A stretch of 64,000 nucleotides of DNA. Origin: Gemmatimonadaceae bacterium. GTDB taxonomy: Bacteria; Gemmatimonadota; Gemmatimonadetes; Gemmatimonadales; Gemmatimonadaceae. Below, piece by piece: positions 35,550 to 44,656 of this stretch. The notes under the pieces were generated by a model, which worked only from the letters and a program-made list of their open reading frames with translations, made no database searches and had not been told where the DNA came from. Made by a program: the position numbers and the translations under genes. Numbering within the stretch: the stretch's first letter is position 1; every line of letters begins with the position of its first letter. The stretch covers positions 841,586-905,585 of the forward strand of contig JAHBVS010000001.1 in NCBI GenBank assembly GCA_019637445.1, given 5' to 3'.

Positions 35550-36295
35550 CGCGTGAAGTTGGACTTCGTGATGTGCCAGAACGCGGCGACGCCGTCCTTC
35601 CAGCCGATCTTCTTGCCCTCGGCGTAGGTGCGACCAGAGTACGAGATGGGGACTTCGTAGATGCGTGCCCCGGCCTGCGCGAGGCGCGCCGTCACCTCGG
35701 GCTCGAAGCCAAAGCGGTCGGCGCTCAACCGCAGCGAGCGCGCGAGATCCCCACGGATGGCCTTGTAGCAGGTCTCCATGTCCGTGAGGTTGAGGTTCGT
35801 CATCATGTTGCTGAAGGTCGTGAGCACCCAGTTGCCCACCGAGTGCCAGTAGTAGAGCACGCGGTGCGGGCCGCCGAGGAAGCGCGAGCCAAACACCGCA
35901 TCGGCGCGGCCATCGATGATCGGCCCGAGCAGGACGGGCCACTCGGCGGGGTTGTACTCGAGGTCGCCGTCCTGCACGATGACGACGTTGCCCGTGCTGG
36001 CGGCCAGCGCCGTGCGGATCGCCGCGCCCTTGCCGCGGTTCACCTCGTGTTCGAGCAGCACGTCGATGCGGCCGCGTTCGTGCAGCCGGCGCAGGATCTC
36101 CGTCGTGCCGTCCGTCGAGCGGTCGTTCACACAGATGATCTGCTTTTTTACGGGCACCGCGTGCACCGCGTCGAGGATGGTCTCGATGGTGTGCAGTTCG
36201 TTGTAGACGGGAATCAGCACCGAGAGCACGAGTTCGGGACTCGGCAGCGGCGTGCGCGACGCGGGGCGCGCGGAGGGCTGGGTAGGCGAGGTCAT
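35546..36295 (-). CDS. Family 2 glycosyltransferase (dolichyl-phosphate-mannose synthase-like)
   Basis: 249 residues. GT-A fold: LSVLIPVYNELHTIETIL, VNDRSTDGTTEIL, NRGKGAAIRTAL and the DGDLEYNP metal-binding site. No membrane segments, as in short Dpm1-type enzymes that load sugar onto polyprenyl phosphate. It sits between two GT-C enzymes with 4-nt overlaps at both ends, so it probably makes their lipid-linked donor. Confidence 0.92.
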   Translation of the reverse strand: MTSPTQPSARPASRTPLPSPELVLSVLIPVYNELHTIETILDAVHAVPVKKQIICVNDRSTDGTTEILRRLHERGRIDVLLEHEVNRGKGAAIRTALAASTGNVVIVQDGDLEYNPAEWPVLLGPIIDGRADAVFGSRFLGGPHRVLYYWHSVGNWVLTTFSNMMTNLNLTDMETCYKAIRGDLARSLRLSADRFGFEPEVTARLAQAGARIYEVPISYSGRTYAEGKKIGWKDGVAAFWHITKSNFTR

Positions 36296-37920
36296 CGGCG
36301 ATCCAGAAGGAAGGCGCGGGCGCCGGCGCCCGCGGGGGTGAACTCTCGGAAATGTCGCGCCGGGTCACGCTCGGCGCGCAGAAAAGCCACCAGGATGGGG
36401 GAGTCCGGCAGCAGTACATAAGCATCGGGCGCGAACGCGGCATCCAGCACGGTGATCACGTCGGCCCGCTCGGGAATCGTCTTCTCCGCGAGATGGTCGG
36501 TCACGCGGAGGATGTCGAGCGAGATCACCTGCTCGCCGGAATAGAGTGCCAGCATCGGGGCGATGTCCGACGCGATCAACTTGCCGCGCAAGCGCGGGTC
36601 GCTGAGCATCAGGTCCAGCGCGGGGCGCATCCGCTCGGACATCCCGCGCGAGGCGCTGCCCGCCCATCCGCGCGCGAGACCGCGCGCGCTGTACGTGGCG
36701 TGCCCGACGGCGAGAAAGAGGCCGAGGCCCAGTGTCGCCCATGCCAGTCGGGGCCGCTGCTGCGCGCGCAGCAGTTCGACCAGCGACCAGATCCCGTAGC
36801 CGCAGACCATCACGAGCAGGGGCCAAGCGCCCCAGAGGAAGCGCTCGATCTGGTATGGCCAGAAGAAGACGACGACGAGGTAGCCCGCGACGCTCAGCGC
36901 GAGGACGCGGTGCCGCCGCGCGGCGAGTCCGGCGCCAATGCCCACGACGGTGCCGATGATCACGGCCACGGCGGCGATGGGGCGCAGCACCGAGACCAAC
37001 GGGCTGAAGAAGATGCCGAGGAAGGTCCAGGCACCCGAGAGGTTTTTCTGGAGCACCGCGAACACGAGCGATGCGCCGCCCTCGCGATAGCCACCGACGA
37101 CCCACTCGAGGTAGGGGCCGTACGAGCCGCGCAACACATCAGGGAATCCCGGCGCGTGCTTCCAGACGAAGAGCTGCCAGGGCAACACCAGTAGGACGGT
37201 CGTGGCGCCAACGATGAATGCGTCGCGCCATCGCCGCTCCACGGCCAGCGCCAGCAGCAGCGCTGGCAGCAGCACGCCGCCCACGGTGCGCGTGAGGATG
37301 ACGACGCCAGTCGCCACGCCGGCAAGCATCGCGGGACGCGTCCCCCCTGCACCATCCATCAGCGCGCCCGCCGCGAGCAGGCCGGCGAACAGCGTCGCCA
37401 TGAACAGCGGCTCCGAGAGGAGAACGCTGGTCAGGACCTGCATCGGCACGCTCACGAAGCCGAGCAGCACAAGCGCCGCCAGCGCCATCCGTGGCCACGG
37501 GAGGAGGCGTCCCGCGAGACGGAAGGCGCCGGCAGCCGCCAGAGCGAGCACGATCGGGTTGACCAACTTCAGCCACATCGTGCTCTCGGGGAACGGCGGC
37601 GCGACCTTCCAGACCAGCGCCAGCAGCAGCGGATACGCCGGCGGATAGTGGATGGCCGGCGGCGTGCCCGGCAGCTGCGGGTAGACGAACCCCTGCCCCG
37701 TCGCGATGGCCTTCGCGACGAGCGCATAGATGGCATCGTCGAAGAAGACGCCGATGAGGTGCGGTGTTGCGTTGGCAAGCGACGCGAGCAACACCACGAC
37801 GCCGACGGCAATCGCGTAGCGTCGGTCCATCGCCATCTCGCTGGCGGTACCTCCCATCGGGCCGGCGTGTGCGATTGCGTCGCCAGGGGGCGGCGACGAC
37901 TCCGAGACTGGCTGGCTCAC
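36292..37920 (-). CDS. Family 39-type (ArnT/PMT-like) glycosyltransferase
   Basis: 542 residues from GTG 37920, overlapping the pilR stop (GTGA). About ten to twelve membrane segments; the first periplasmic loop has GVFFDDAIYALVAKAIATG and the motif HYPPAYPLLLALVW, both typical of lipid-linked-sugar transferases. The C-terminal periplasmic part reads LIASDIAPMLALYSGEQVISLD. Acceptor unknown; context suggests pilin or a surface glycan. Confidence 0.9.
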   Translation of the reverse strand: MSQPVSESSPPPGDAIAHAGPMGGTASEMAMDRRYAIAVGVVVLLASLANATPHLIGVFFDDAIYALVAKAIATGQGFVYPQLPGTPPAIHYPPAYPLLLALVWKVAPPFPESTMWLKLVNPIVLALAAAGAFRLAGRLLPWPRMALAALVLLGFVSVPMQVLTSVLLSEPLFMATLFAGLLAAGALMDGAGGTRPAMLAGVATGVVILTRTVGGVLLPALLLALAVERRWRDAFIVGATTVLLVLPWQLFVWKHAPGFPDVLRGSYGPYLEWVVGGYREGGASLVFAVLQKNLSGAWTFLGIFFSPLVSVLRPIAAVAVIIGTVVGIGAGLAARRHRVLALSVAGYLVVVFFWPYQIERFLWGAWPLLVMVCGYGIWSLVELLRAQQRPRLAWATLGLGLFLAVGHATYSARGLARGWAGSASRGMSERMRPALDLMLSDPRLRGKLIASDIAPMLALYSGEQVISLDILRVTDHLAEKTIPERADVITVLDAAFAPDAYVLLPDSPILVAFLRAERDPARHFREFTPAGAGARAFLLDRR

Positions 37921-39293
37921 GAGTCGACGCCGTAGCGCGCGAGCTTGCGATGCAGCGTGGACGGATCGATGCCGAGCACCTCGGCCGCCCGCGTCTTGTT
38001 GCCCGCCTCGGATTGCAGCACCCACAGGATGTACGCCTTCTCGATGACGTCGAGCGTGGGATTCACCGCCACCCGATCGCTCACCAACGGTTCGGTGCGC
38101 CGCTCGGTGATGCGCTCCGGCAGGGCGCCCACCCCAATCGTCCCGCTGCCGGAGAGGATGACGGCGCGCTCGAGCGCGTTCTCCAATTCACGCACGTTGC
38201 CGGGCCAGCTGTAGGCGAGCATCGCCTCGAGGGCGTCGTCGCCGAGTCGCTTGGGCGACTCTTCGCGCTGCTGGGCGCTGCGGGCCAGGAACGATTCCGC
38301 CAGCAGCGGGATGTCCTCGGCGCGCTCGCGCAGCGGCGGCAGGTGCAGCGCGATGACGTTGAGGCGGTAGAACAGGTCGCGGCGGAAGTTGCCGCGCTTG
38401 ATCTCCTCCTCGAGGTCGCGATTGGTGGCCGCCACGAGGCGCACGTCGATCGCCTGCGCCTCGGTGGCGCCGACGGGAATCACCTCGCGGTGCTGCAGCA
38501 CGCGCAGCAGCTTGACCTGCGTGGCGGCCGTGGTCTCGCCGATCTCGTCAAGGAAGAACGTTCCGCCCGCTGCCGACTTAAACAGGCCGTCGCGATCGCG
38601 CACGGCGCCGGTGAAGGCGCCCTTCACGTGGCCGAAGAGCTCGCTCTCCAGCAGGCCTTCGGGCAGCGCACCGCAGTTGATGCTCTGGAAGGTGGAGTCC
38701 GCGCGCGGCGAGAGGTCGTGGATGTAGCGCGCGACGACTTCCTTGCCGGTGCCGGACTCGCCGGTGATCAGCACCGTCGAGTCCGTGTGCGCCACTGCCT
38801 CGGCCAGGCTCAGGACCTCGAGCCACACGCGGTGGTTGCCCACCGGCGCGCCGGCGCCGCGGCGGTCGCGCTTGCGGATCTCGCGCTTGAGGCTGCGGTT
38901 CTCGACGCGCAGCTCGCGATGCTCGGCGGCGCGGCGCAGAATGGCGAGCAACTCGTCGTTCCGGAACGGCTTCTGGATGTAGTAGAAGGCGCCGGCGTTC
39001 ACGGCCTGCATCGCCGTCTGGAGGGTGGCCTGGGCCGTCATCAGGATGACCGGCATCTCCGGATCCAGCTCGCGCGCGGCGTTCAGCACCTCGACGCCGC
39101 CGACCTGCGGCATCCGCACGTCGGTCAGCACGATGTCGGGCTTGATCTCCGGCAGCTTCTCCAGCGCGGGCTTGCCGCCCTGCGCGACGTGCACGCTGAA
39201 GCCTTCGGCGCGGAGCAGGATCTCCAGGGTCTGCAGGATCCCGGACTCGTCATCGACGACGAGGATGCTGGGACGACGGTCGCTACTGCTCAC
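37917..39293 (-). CDS. pilR: Sigma-54 response regulator, PilR-type
   Basis: 458 residues. Receiver (10-120) with the DD pair (VVDDE), phospho-Asp in [10 protein letters not shown] and IQKPF Lys. AAA+ domain with GESGTGKE, full GAFTGA, LFLDEIGE-like FFLDEIGE. Fis-type HTH at the C-terminus ([22 protein letters not shown]). Immediately follows a PAS-type membrane kinase (ATGA overlap) as in pilSR. Predicted to activate pilA at 33685-33699. Confidence 0.9.
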   Translation of the reverse strand: MSSSDRRPSILVVDDESGILQTLEILLRAEGFSVHVAQGGKPALEKLPEIKPDIVLTDVRMPQVGGVEVLNAARELDPEMPVILMTAQATLQTAMQAVNAGAFYYIQKPFRNDELLAILRRAAEHRELRVENRSLKREIRKRDRRGAGAPVGNHRVWLEVLSLAEAVAHTDSTVLITGESGTGKEVVARYIHDLSPRADSTFQSINCGALPEGLLESELFGHVKGAFTGAVRDRDGLFKSAAGGTFFLDEIGETTAATQVKLLRVLQHREVIPVGATEAQAIDVRLVAATNRDLEEEIKRGNFRRDLFYRLNVIALHLPPLRERAEDIPLLAESFLARSAQQREESPKRLGDDALEAMLAYSWPGNVRELENALERAVILSGSGTIGVGALPERITERRTEPLVSDRVAVNPTLDVIEKAYILWVLQSEAGNKTRAAEVLGIDPSTLHRKLARYGVDS

Positions 39294-40999
39294 GGCCGGG
39301 CTCCTGCCGCGTCGGCGGCGGGAAGAAGAACGGAGAAACGGGTACCCGAGCTATCGCTGTCCACCAGGACGACCCCGGAGTGGGCCTCGACGGCGCGGTG
39401 CACGACGGCGAGTCCCAGGCCACTGCCACCGGGCTTGGTGGTGGCGAAGGGTTCGAAGAGCCGGTCCACGATCTCCGGCGGGATGCCACTGCCGGCGTCG
39501 AGGACTTCCACCGACACCGCGTCGCCCACGAAGGGCAGGCCCGAGGGCAACTCCGTGCGCGACAGCACCCGTGTCTGCACGCGCACCGTTCCAGTATCGG
39601 GCGAGGCCTGCAGGGCATTGAGCACGAGGTTGAACAGGGCGCGGTGGATCAGGTCCGCATCGCCCTCAATGATGACGGGGGCGTCGGCCGTCTCGACCTG
39701 CACCGACACATCGCGTCCGCGGTCGGGATGCGCGGCCGCCAGGGCGGCCGCGTCGCGCACGATATCGCGCAGGTCGAGTCGCTCACGCCGCGAGGCCTGC
39801 ACGCGCGCAAAGTCGAGGAACTCCGAGAGCAGGCGCGAGAGCCGGTCCGACTCGCGCACGATGAGTGCACCCAGCGTGCGTTCGTCGTCGGTCGCCGTCG
39901 GGCGCACACTCATCTGCTCGACGGCGCTGCGGATGCTGGCGAGGGGATTCTTGATCTCGTGGGCCAGCGAGGCCGAGAGTTCCGCGACCGCTTCCAGCCG
40001 CTGCGCGCGCAGGCGCAGGGTCTCGAGGCGCTTCTCGTCGGAAATGTCCTGGAGAATCACCGTCGTGGCGCCACCGACCTGCCGGAGGTCGCCGCTCACG
40101 GCCGTTGTGGTGATGCCCAGCGGCACGCTTCGTCCATCGCGCTGCAGCGTGCCCTCGATGCGATTGCTCGGCCGGCGGTTCGCGATATGCGAGGAAATCG
40201 CCTCCGCCACCGATGGCGCCGACGCCCGAATGCGATCTAGGATGGGCTCGCCACCCCGACCGTAGAGCGGGAAGCCCAGCATCTCGCTGGCCGTGGGGTT
40301 GGCGTAGAGCAGCCGGCCCAAGTCGTCCACGGTGAGGATGCCCGCGCGGATGTTGGCGAGGATGTCGGCCGCACGCAGCTGCACGGAGGCCAACTCGGCC
40401 TGCAGCCGCTCGCGACCGACGCCCGCTTCCTGCAGCCGCGCGGCGATGTAGCCGGTGCCGATGGCGACAAGCACGAAGACAACGAGCTGCAACAGCAGTG
40501 GAAGCGAGAGGTCGCCGCCGCTGAGCAGGAAGGCGTCGCCGACGTAGAGCACCGAGCCGAAGATCGCCAGCAGCAGGGAACTGCCGATCGGCAACAGCAG
40601 CGCCGCCGCCGCATAGGCCAGGATGTACATCGCGGCGAACTGCGAGTCGGCACCGCCCGTGAGGTGCACGATCGCCGTGATGAGTAGGAGGTCGTGCACG
40701 AACTGCACGTAGAGGAATCCCGGGCCGGCAGGGGCGCGGCTGACCTCCGTCCGCACGAACGACAGGGCCGTCAGCCCCATCGAGGTGACGAACACGGTCG
40801 CCGCGAGGGCCGTGTTGATGGCGTAGTTCACCGGGTCGGCGAACAACGCAAAGCGGAGCACCCACGCGAAGTTGGCACTCGCGACGACCAGTCGTCCTAC
40901 ATATATCCAGACCAGCAGGCGCCGCGGCTCGAGGATTCCGCGCGCGCGTAGCTGTCCACCGTACGAGTCATCTACCAATCGGCGCTCCATGCCTTGCAT
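39290..40999 (-). CDS. pilS: Membrane sensor histidine kinase, PilS-type
   Basis: 569 residues. Six hydrophobic segments (about 28-190), a PAS domain (about 205-320), the H-box SLAHEIKNPLASIRSAVEQM, then the ATPase with N-box LVLNALQAS, DAGSGIP and GGSGLGLAVV. This architecture (six membrane helices, PAS, kinase) is that of PilS, which senses pilin in the membrane. Starts at ATG 40999 or ATG 40990. Divergent from arfB with a 50-bp gap. Confidence 0.9.
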   Translation of the reverse strand: MQGMERRLVDDSYGGQLRARGILEPRRLLVWIYVGRLVVASANFAWVLRFALFADPVNYAINTALAATVFVTSMGLTALSFVRTEVSRAPAGPGFLYVQFVHDLLLITAIVHLTGGADSQFAAMYILAYAAAALLLPIGSSLLLAIFGSVLYVGDAFLLSGGDLSLPLLLQLVVFVLVAIGTGYIAARLQEAGVGRERLQAELASVQLRAADILANIRAGILTVDDLGRLLYANPTASEMLGFPLYGRGGEPILDRIRASAPSVAEAISSHIANRRPSNRIEGTLQRDGRSVPLGITTTAVSGDLRQVGGATTVILQDISDEKRLETLRLRAQRLEAVAELSASLAHEIKNPLASIRSAVEQMSVRPTATDDERTLGALIVRESDRLSRLLSEFLDFARVQASRRERLDLRDIVRDAAALAAAHPDRGRDVSVQVETADAPVIIEGDADLIHRALFNLVLNALQASPDTGTVRVQTRVLSRTELPSGLPFVGDAVSVEVLDAGSGIPPEIVDRLFEPFATTKPGGSGLGLAVVHRAVEAHSGVVLVDSDSSGTRFSVLLPAADAAGARP

Positions 41000-41049
41000 T
41001 TCGCAACACCTTCAAGCTGACGAGCGCTCTGGCGTTCTGCAACAATCGC

Positions 41050-41502
41050 ATGGCAACGCCTGAACTCTGGGACGATGAGGGCCGGCTCTTCGTGACCGCC
41101 GCTGTGCGCATCCCCGCTGCGGAACTCACCGTGCGCGCCACTCGCGCGGGCGGGCCGGGCGGCCAGCACGTCAACACCTCGTCCACGCGGGTCGAGGTGA
41201 CCTGGAATGTCCGACAGTCCGTGGCGCTGTCCGATGATCAGCGCGCACGCCTCGAGCTCCGCCTCGCGAGCAAGCTCGACGCGAGCGGATCCATCCGCGT
41301 CGTCGCGGCAGACACGCGCAGCCAGTCGCAGAATCGCGCACTTGCGCTCCAGCGGCTCGCGTCGTCGCTACGCAGCGCGCTGGCCGTGCCGAAGCCGCGC
41401 AAGGCCACCAAGCCCAGCCGTGGCGCCAAGCAGCAGCGGCTGGACAGCAAGAAGCGGCGCTCGGCCGTGAAGCGCGAGCGCCGCTGGCGCAACGAAGAGT
41501 GA
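41050..41502 (+). CDS. arfB: Alternative ribosome-rescue factor / peptidyl-tRNA hydrolase (GGQ domain)
   Basis: 150 residues. RF1-like domain with GGPGGQHVNTSSTRVEV, the GGQ that enters the peptidyl-transferase centre, and a Lys/Arg-rich C-terminal tail (SKKRRSAVKRERRWRNEE) that fits an empty mRNA channel. No codon-recognition domain. Frees ribosomes stalled without a stop codon. Monocistronic. Confidence 0.93.
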   Translation: MATPELWDDEGRLFVTAAVRIPAAELTVRATRAGGPGGQHVNTSSTRVEVTWNVRQSVALSDDQRARLELRLASKLDASGSIRVVAADTRSQSQNRALALQRLASSLRSALAVPKPRKATKPSRGAKQQRLDSKKRRSAVKRERRWRNEE

Positions 41503-41542
41503 CAAGACCTGCGACGCGTGAACCGCGACGCGCGAACCGCGA

Positions 41543-42265
41543 CTAGCGCGCCCGACGCCGCCCGAAGCTCACGCCGATCACGATCGTCAGCAGGTCGGCG
41601 CGCGTCTCGCGAGGATTCAGCACCACGTTGCCACCGGCGTCCTCGCTGATGTCGCCGCGCGTCAGGTAGCGGACGCTCTCGCCGTTCCAGGCGTAGCGCA
41701 CCCCGAGGTCCAACACCGTCCCGCTGCTGCCCATCGGGATGTAGAGACCGCCGATCGCGATCTTCGAGAACGCGTTGTCGCTGGAGTTCGTCGTTGACGC
41801 CACCGGATCGTCGTCGCTGTCCGTCCCGCTCGCGGTTGTCCGGGTGGAGAAGTTCGAGATGCCGATCAGGCCTCCGACGTACGGACGGATGCCCGGCCCC
41901 GGCACGCCCAGCTGCCCGCCGAGGTTGAAGCCGGCAATCGCATTCGTGGTCGAGATGTCGAGGTCGATGGTCCCGGCGGCGCCCGCCGGCACCGAGATCC
42001 GGCGGCGGTCGTGTCCGTAGATCGCGAGGTCGAAGCCGGCACGCAGCCCGAGATAGTCGTTGACCATCCACATCCCGCCGAGGCCAAAGCCCCAGGAGAC
42101 CTCGACGTTCTCGGCAAACTCGCCTTGGGGCACTCCAACCTGGAAGGACAGCGGCACCGAGAACGTGCCGCCGGAGGACTGGGCAGCGAGAGTTGACCAC
42201 GGCTGCGCGGCGAGCGCGCCGAGGAGCAGGACGCGCCGGATCGGCGCAGGAACGGTTGATGGCAT
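41543..42265 (-). CDS. Predicted outer-membrane beta-barrel protein
   Basis: 240 residues from ATG 42265 (GAGGA upstream). Signal peptide RRVLLLGALAAQPWSTLAAQ, then alternating-strand, Gly/aromatic-rich sequence (GFGLGGMWMVNDYLGLRAGFDL, RPYVGGLIGISNFST, VLDLGVRYAWNG, LLTIVIGVSF) typical of small OmpA/OprF-like eight-strand barrels. The last residues are Arg-rich, not the usual Phe. Function unknown. Confidence 0.8.
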   Translation of the reverse strand: MPSTVPAPIRRVLLLGALAAQPWSTLAAQSSGGTFSVPLSFQVGVPQGEFAENVEVSWGFGLGGMWMVNDYLGLRAGFDLAIYGHDRRRISVPAGAAGTIDLDISTTNAIAGFNLGGQLGVPGPGIRPYVGGLIGISNFSTRTTASGTDSDDDPVASTTNSSDNAFSKIAIGGLYIPMGSSGTVLDLGVRYAWNGESVRYLTRGDISEDAGGNVVLNPRETRADLLTIVIGVSFGRRRAR

Positions 42266-42355
42266 CTCAGAGTCCTCAGAAGTCGATTCGTCGCGGCACT
42301 GGCGCACCGCCTCCACCATTGACGCTCACGGCCTGCGCCGCGCCACAGGGCGCGA

Positions 42356-43132
42356 CTAGCGCGGCACCAGCGCTCGCACCGCCGCTGGTGGTGCCAATTC
42401 CGCATCCTGCAGCGGATCGAAGGCCACGAATCCAATGCGCATCACCACGTCCGCCTCCGCCAGCCGCTGCACCACCGATGTCGCGATCAGCAACGGCCCG
42501 AACGCTCGGTAATCACCCAGCAGGGTCCGCTCCTCCACGTGGCCGAGTGGACCGAGCACGCGGCGGCGCGTACCGATGCTGAGCCCGGCCTCGCGGTCAA
42601 AGTACTCGTAGAGTGTGTCACCCTCCACGCGGACGAGCTCGACCTCCCAGGCACTGCGGCCATTGAAGTCGCGCGCGGAGACCGTGCGCGCGGAGACGAA
42701 GCGCGAGAAGTCGTGCAGGTCCCCGGCGAAGTCCGATTGCTGCACCAGGGCGTCGCGCTCCTCGCCGACGAGAAGGCGCGGCCCACCTGGCCTGAGCGCC
42801 CAGGCCGTCTGTCCGTCGAAGCCCTGCGATACCTCGGCGCCCTGGCCGAGCACCGTACGGAAGACGTAGTGATTGGGTCGGCGCCGAAGGATCTCGAGCG
42901 GCGCTTCAATACCGGCCGCCTCGATACTCAGCGTGCCGAGCATCCGGATGGAACTGAGGGAGTCGTAGGCCGCCCGGCCACCAACCAGCGAGTCGTGGCG
43001 CGCCGCGAGCAGGAGCGCGTTCGGCAGCGTGTCCTGGCGCGCGGCGAGCAAGACCGCGATGGGCGGCGAGTCAACGGCCGGCGCCGGTGGCTGCGCGACG
43101 GCCGTCACCAACGCCACGGCAACTGCGATCAC
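42356..43132 (-). CDS. Exported LolA-like / outer-membrane lipoprotein-sorting-type protein
   Basis: 258 residues from GTG 43132, which overlaps the upstream lipoprotein stop (GTGA); the frame extends upstream only as a shadow. Signal peptide (AVAVALVTAVAQ), then a long twisted beta-sheet pattern: APLEILRRRPNHYVFRTVLG, EVSQGFDGQTAWALRPGG, DLHDFSRFV, AWEVELVRVEGDTLYEYFD. This resembles the LolA/LolB/RseB lipid-binding fold by strand order only. Assigned by fold-like features; specific role unknown. Confidence 0.7.
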   Translation of the reverse strand: MIAVAVALVTAVAQPPAPAVDSPPIAVLLAARQDTLPNALLLAARHDSLVGGRAAYDSLSSIRMLGTLSIEAAGIEAPLEILRRRPNHYVFRTVLGQGAEVSQGFDGQTAWALRPGGPRLLVGEERDALVQQSDFAGDLHDFSRFVSARTVSARDFNGRSAWEVELVRVEGDTLYEYFDREAGLSIGTRRRVLGPLGHVEERTLLGDYRAFGPLLIATSVVQRLAEADVVMRIGFVAFDPLQDAELAPPAAVRALVPR

Positions 43133-43632
43133 GGCCGCACCGGCAGTCCCGCCTGCAACGCGAGCATGATGCGTTCCTGGTTCGCCACCGAGCCACCGGT
43201 GATCACCGCCACGAGATTGTTGTTCACCACCATCAGCATCGGGATGGCAAAGGGCGAGGTCCGTCCGGAGGGCGTGGCGCTGCGGGCATCCAGCTGGTCG
43301 GTCACGGCCTTGCGAGCCGTGCTGTCCGCATAGATCCAGGCATAGACCTCGCCACCGCCCGCGTTGAGCGCGATTGGCGGCTGCCCCATCCAAGGCGCAC
43401 TTGGCGGGGCGCCCTCGCGCACGCGCGGCAGCACGCCCGTTCGCACAAGTCGGTCCATCAAGTGCGCCTCGGTCCAGAGCCCCGTCGCCGGCATCGCCGC
43501 GGCCCGCGTGGCCGTGGACTCCGCGTCCGCGATGGCCGCGCGCGTCTGCGCCTGTTCGGCCGCCTCGCGGGCCTCTCCGCCACAGGCTGTCGCGAGGATC
43601 GGCACGATTAGCTTCAGGAGGTGACGACGCAT
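43129..43632 (-). CDS. Predicted lipoprotein of unknown function
   Basis: 167 residues from ATG 43632. Lipoprotein signal MRRHLLKLIVPILATAC with Cys17 as anchor. The rest is a small mixed domain (GLWTEAHLMDRLVRTGVLPR, VYAWIYADSTARKAVTDQLD, IPMLMVVNNNLVAVITGG). Family not recognised. It is coupled to the LolA-like gene by GTGA. The 5' end overlaps that of the divergent S4 gene by 12 bp, so its promoter must lie inside the other gene. Confidence 0.78.
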   Translation of the reverse strand: MRRHLLKLIVPILATACGGEAREAAEQAQTRAAIADAESTATRAAAMPATGLWTEAHLMDRLVRTGVLPRVREGAPPSAPWMGQPPIALNAGGGEVYAWIYADSTARKAVTDQLDARSATPSGRTSPFAIPMLMVVNNNLVAVITGGSVANQERIMLALQAGLPVRP

Positions 43633-44031
43633 CCCGAGGGAACTCCGCTGCGGACCGATCCGGTCCGCCTGGACAAGTGGTTGTGGGCGGCGCGCTTCTA
43701 CAAGACGCGCTCCATCGCTGCCGAAGCGGTGGACGGTGGCAAAGTGTACGTGAACGGCGAGCGTGCCAAGCCCGCCAAGAGCGTTCGGCCCGGTGATACC
43801 CTGCGCCTGCGCCTCGGCCCCTACGAGCACGTTGTCGAGGTGCTGGGCACCAGCGAGCGTCGCGGGCCGGCGCCCGAGGCACAGCGCCTCTACCGCGAGA
43901 CCGACGATTCCCGGAAGGCCCGCGAGCGCCTGCACTGGCAACTCACGAAAGCCGCGCCGGCGATGGAGCCGGCCAAGGGACGGCCCACCAAGCGGGACCG
44001 GCGGGATCTGGATCGATTCCGCGACCGCTGA
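43621..44031 (+). CDS. hslR: S4-domain RNA-binding protein (Hsp15/HslR type)
   Basis: 136 residues. S4 domain: VRLDKWLWAARFYKTRSIAAEAVDGGKVYVNGERAKPAKSV, with a basic, helical tail. Hsp15 binds free 50S subunits carrying nascent chains and helps recycle them. The only in-frame candidate is GTG 43621, and the ribosome site AGGAGGTGA runs straight into it, so start spacing is abnormal; a non-standard start a few codons on is possible. Confidence 0.87.
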   Translation: MTTHPEGTPLRTDPVRLDKWLWAARFYKTRSIAAEAVDGGKVYVNGERAKPAKSVRPGDTLRLRLGPYEHVVEVLGTSERRGPAPEAQRLYRETDDSRKARERLHWQLTKAAPAMEPAKGRPTKRDRRDLDRFRDR

Positions 44032-44109
44032 GCCGAGCCCGGCTCGGTGGCGGGTCCCCCCGGCCCCGATTAGGATTCCCCGCGTACCTCTGACCTACCC
44101 GATCCGACC

Positions 44110-44274
44110 ATGACGACCAACGACTCGAAGCAGTACGACCCGAACAAGCTGGGCTGGGGATTCGCGGCGGTGATCATCGTGCTCGCCATCGTGGCGAACG
44201 TGACCGCGTTCTCGATCCACAAGGCGACGTACCTCAAGCCGGACAAGCCGGCGGCAGCCGCCGCGGCGCACTAA
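44110..44274 (+). CDS. Small single-pass membrane protein, 54 residues
   Basis: ATG 44110 to TAA 44274. A hydrophilic N-terminus (MTTNDSKQYDPNKLGWG) precedes one membrane helix (FAAVIIVLAIVANVTAF) and an Ala/Lys-rich tail (KPDKPAAAAAAH). Codon use is as GC-rich as neighbours, and a strong hairpin follows 17 bp later, both signs of a real gene. No good ribosome site. Family not recognised. Confidence 0.6.
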   Translation: MTTNDSKQYDPNKLGWGFAAVIIVLAIVANVTAFSIHKATYLKPDKPAAAAAAH

Positions 44275-44291
44275 GGTCTGGACAAACGAAG

Positions 44292-44326
44292 CGCGGGGCG
44301 CGAATCCAATGGATTCGCGCCCCGCG
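44292..44326. terminator. Bidirectional hairpin terminator
   Basis: A 16-bp perfect stem (arms CGCGGGGCGCGAATCC and GGATTCGCGCCCCGCG) with a three-base loop lies between the converging small membrane gene and infA. It should stop both. Confidence 0.8.
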
Positions 44327-44354
44327 TCGTTTCTCCCGGCTACCCGGACGCCGC

Positions 44355-44576
44355 TCAGTTCTTGTGGCGGAACGTGATGCGGCCGCGGCTCAGGTCGTAG
44401 GGCGAGACCTCGACCGTGACGCGATCGCCCTGCAGGACGCGGATGCGGAAGCGCCGCATCTTGCCGGCCATCGTGGCCAGCACGTCGTGACCATTGGAGA
44501 GCAGGACCCGAAAGGTCGCGCTCGGCAACACTTCACTGACGGTCCCTTCGAGTTCGATCGCTTCTTCCTTCGCCAT
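44355..44576 (-). CDS. infA: Translation initiation factor IF-1
   Basis: 73 residues from ATG 44576, with AAGGA five bases upstream; the longer frame from 44618 adds unrelated residues. S1/OB fold: [62 protein letters not shown], matching IF-1 closely (sequence given here only as the recognisable core [26 protein letters not shown]). Binds the A site of the 30S subunit. Confidence 0.97.
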   Translation of the reverse strand: MAKEEAIELEGTVSEVLPSATFRVLLSNGHDVLATMAGKMRRFRIRVLQGDRVTVEVSPYDLSRGRITFRHKN

Positions 44577-44656
44577 ATCGTCCTTGTTGCGGGTTGGGTG
44601 GTTCCGGACTGACCCCACAATCTAGCCGAGCGGGGCCCCCCGGAACAACGCTCGCC

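Noticed and set aside
35550-36443. N-terminal extension of the TMTC-like frame over the GT2 gene
   Set aside because: Out-of-frame shadow of GT2; the ATGA overlap at 35546-35549 gives a natural start.
37764-40265. 833-codon plus-strand frame over pilR/pilS
   Set aside because: Low-complexity antisense shadow of pilR and pilS.
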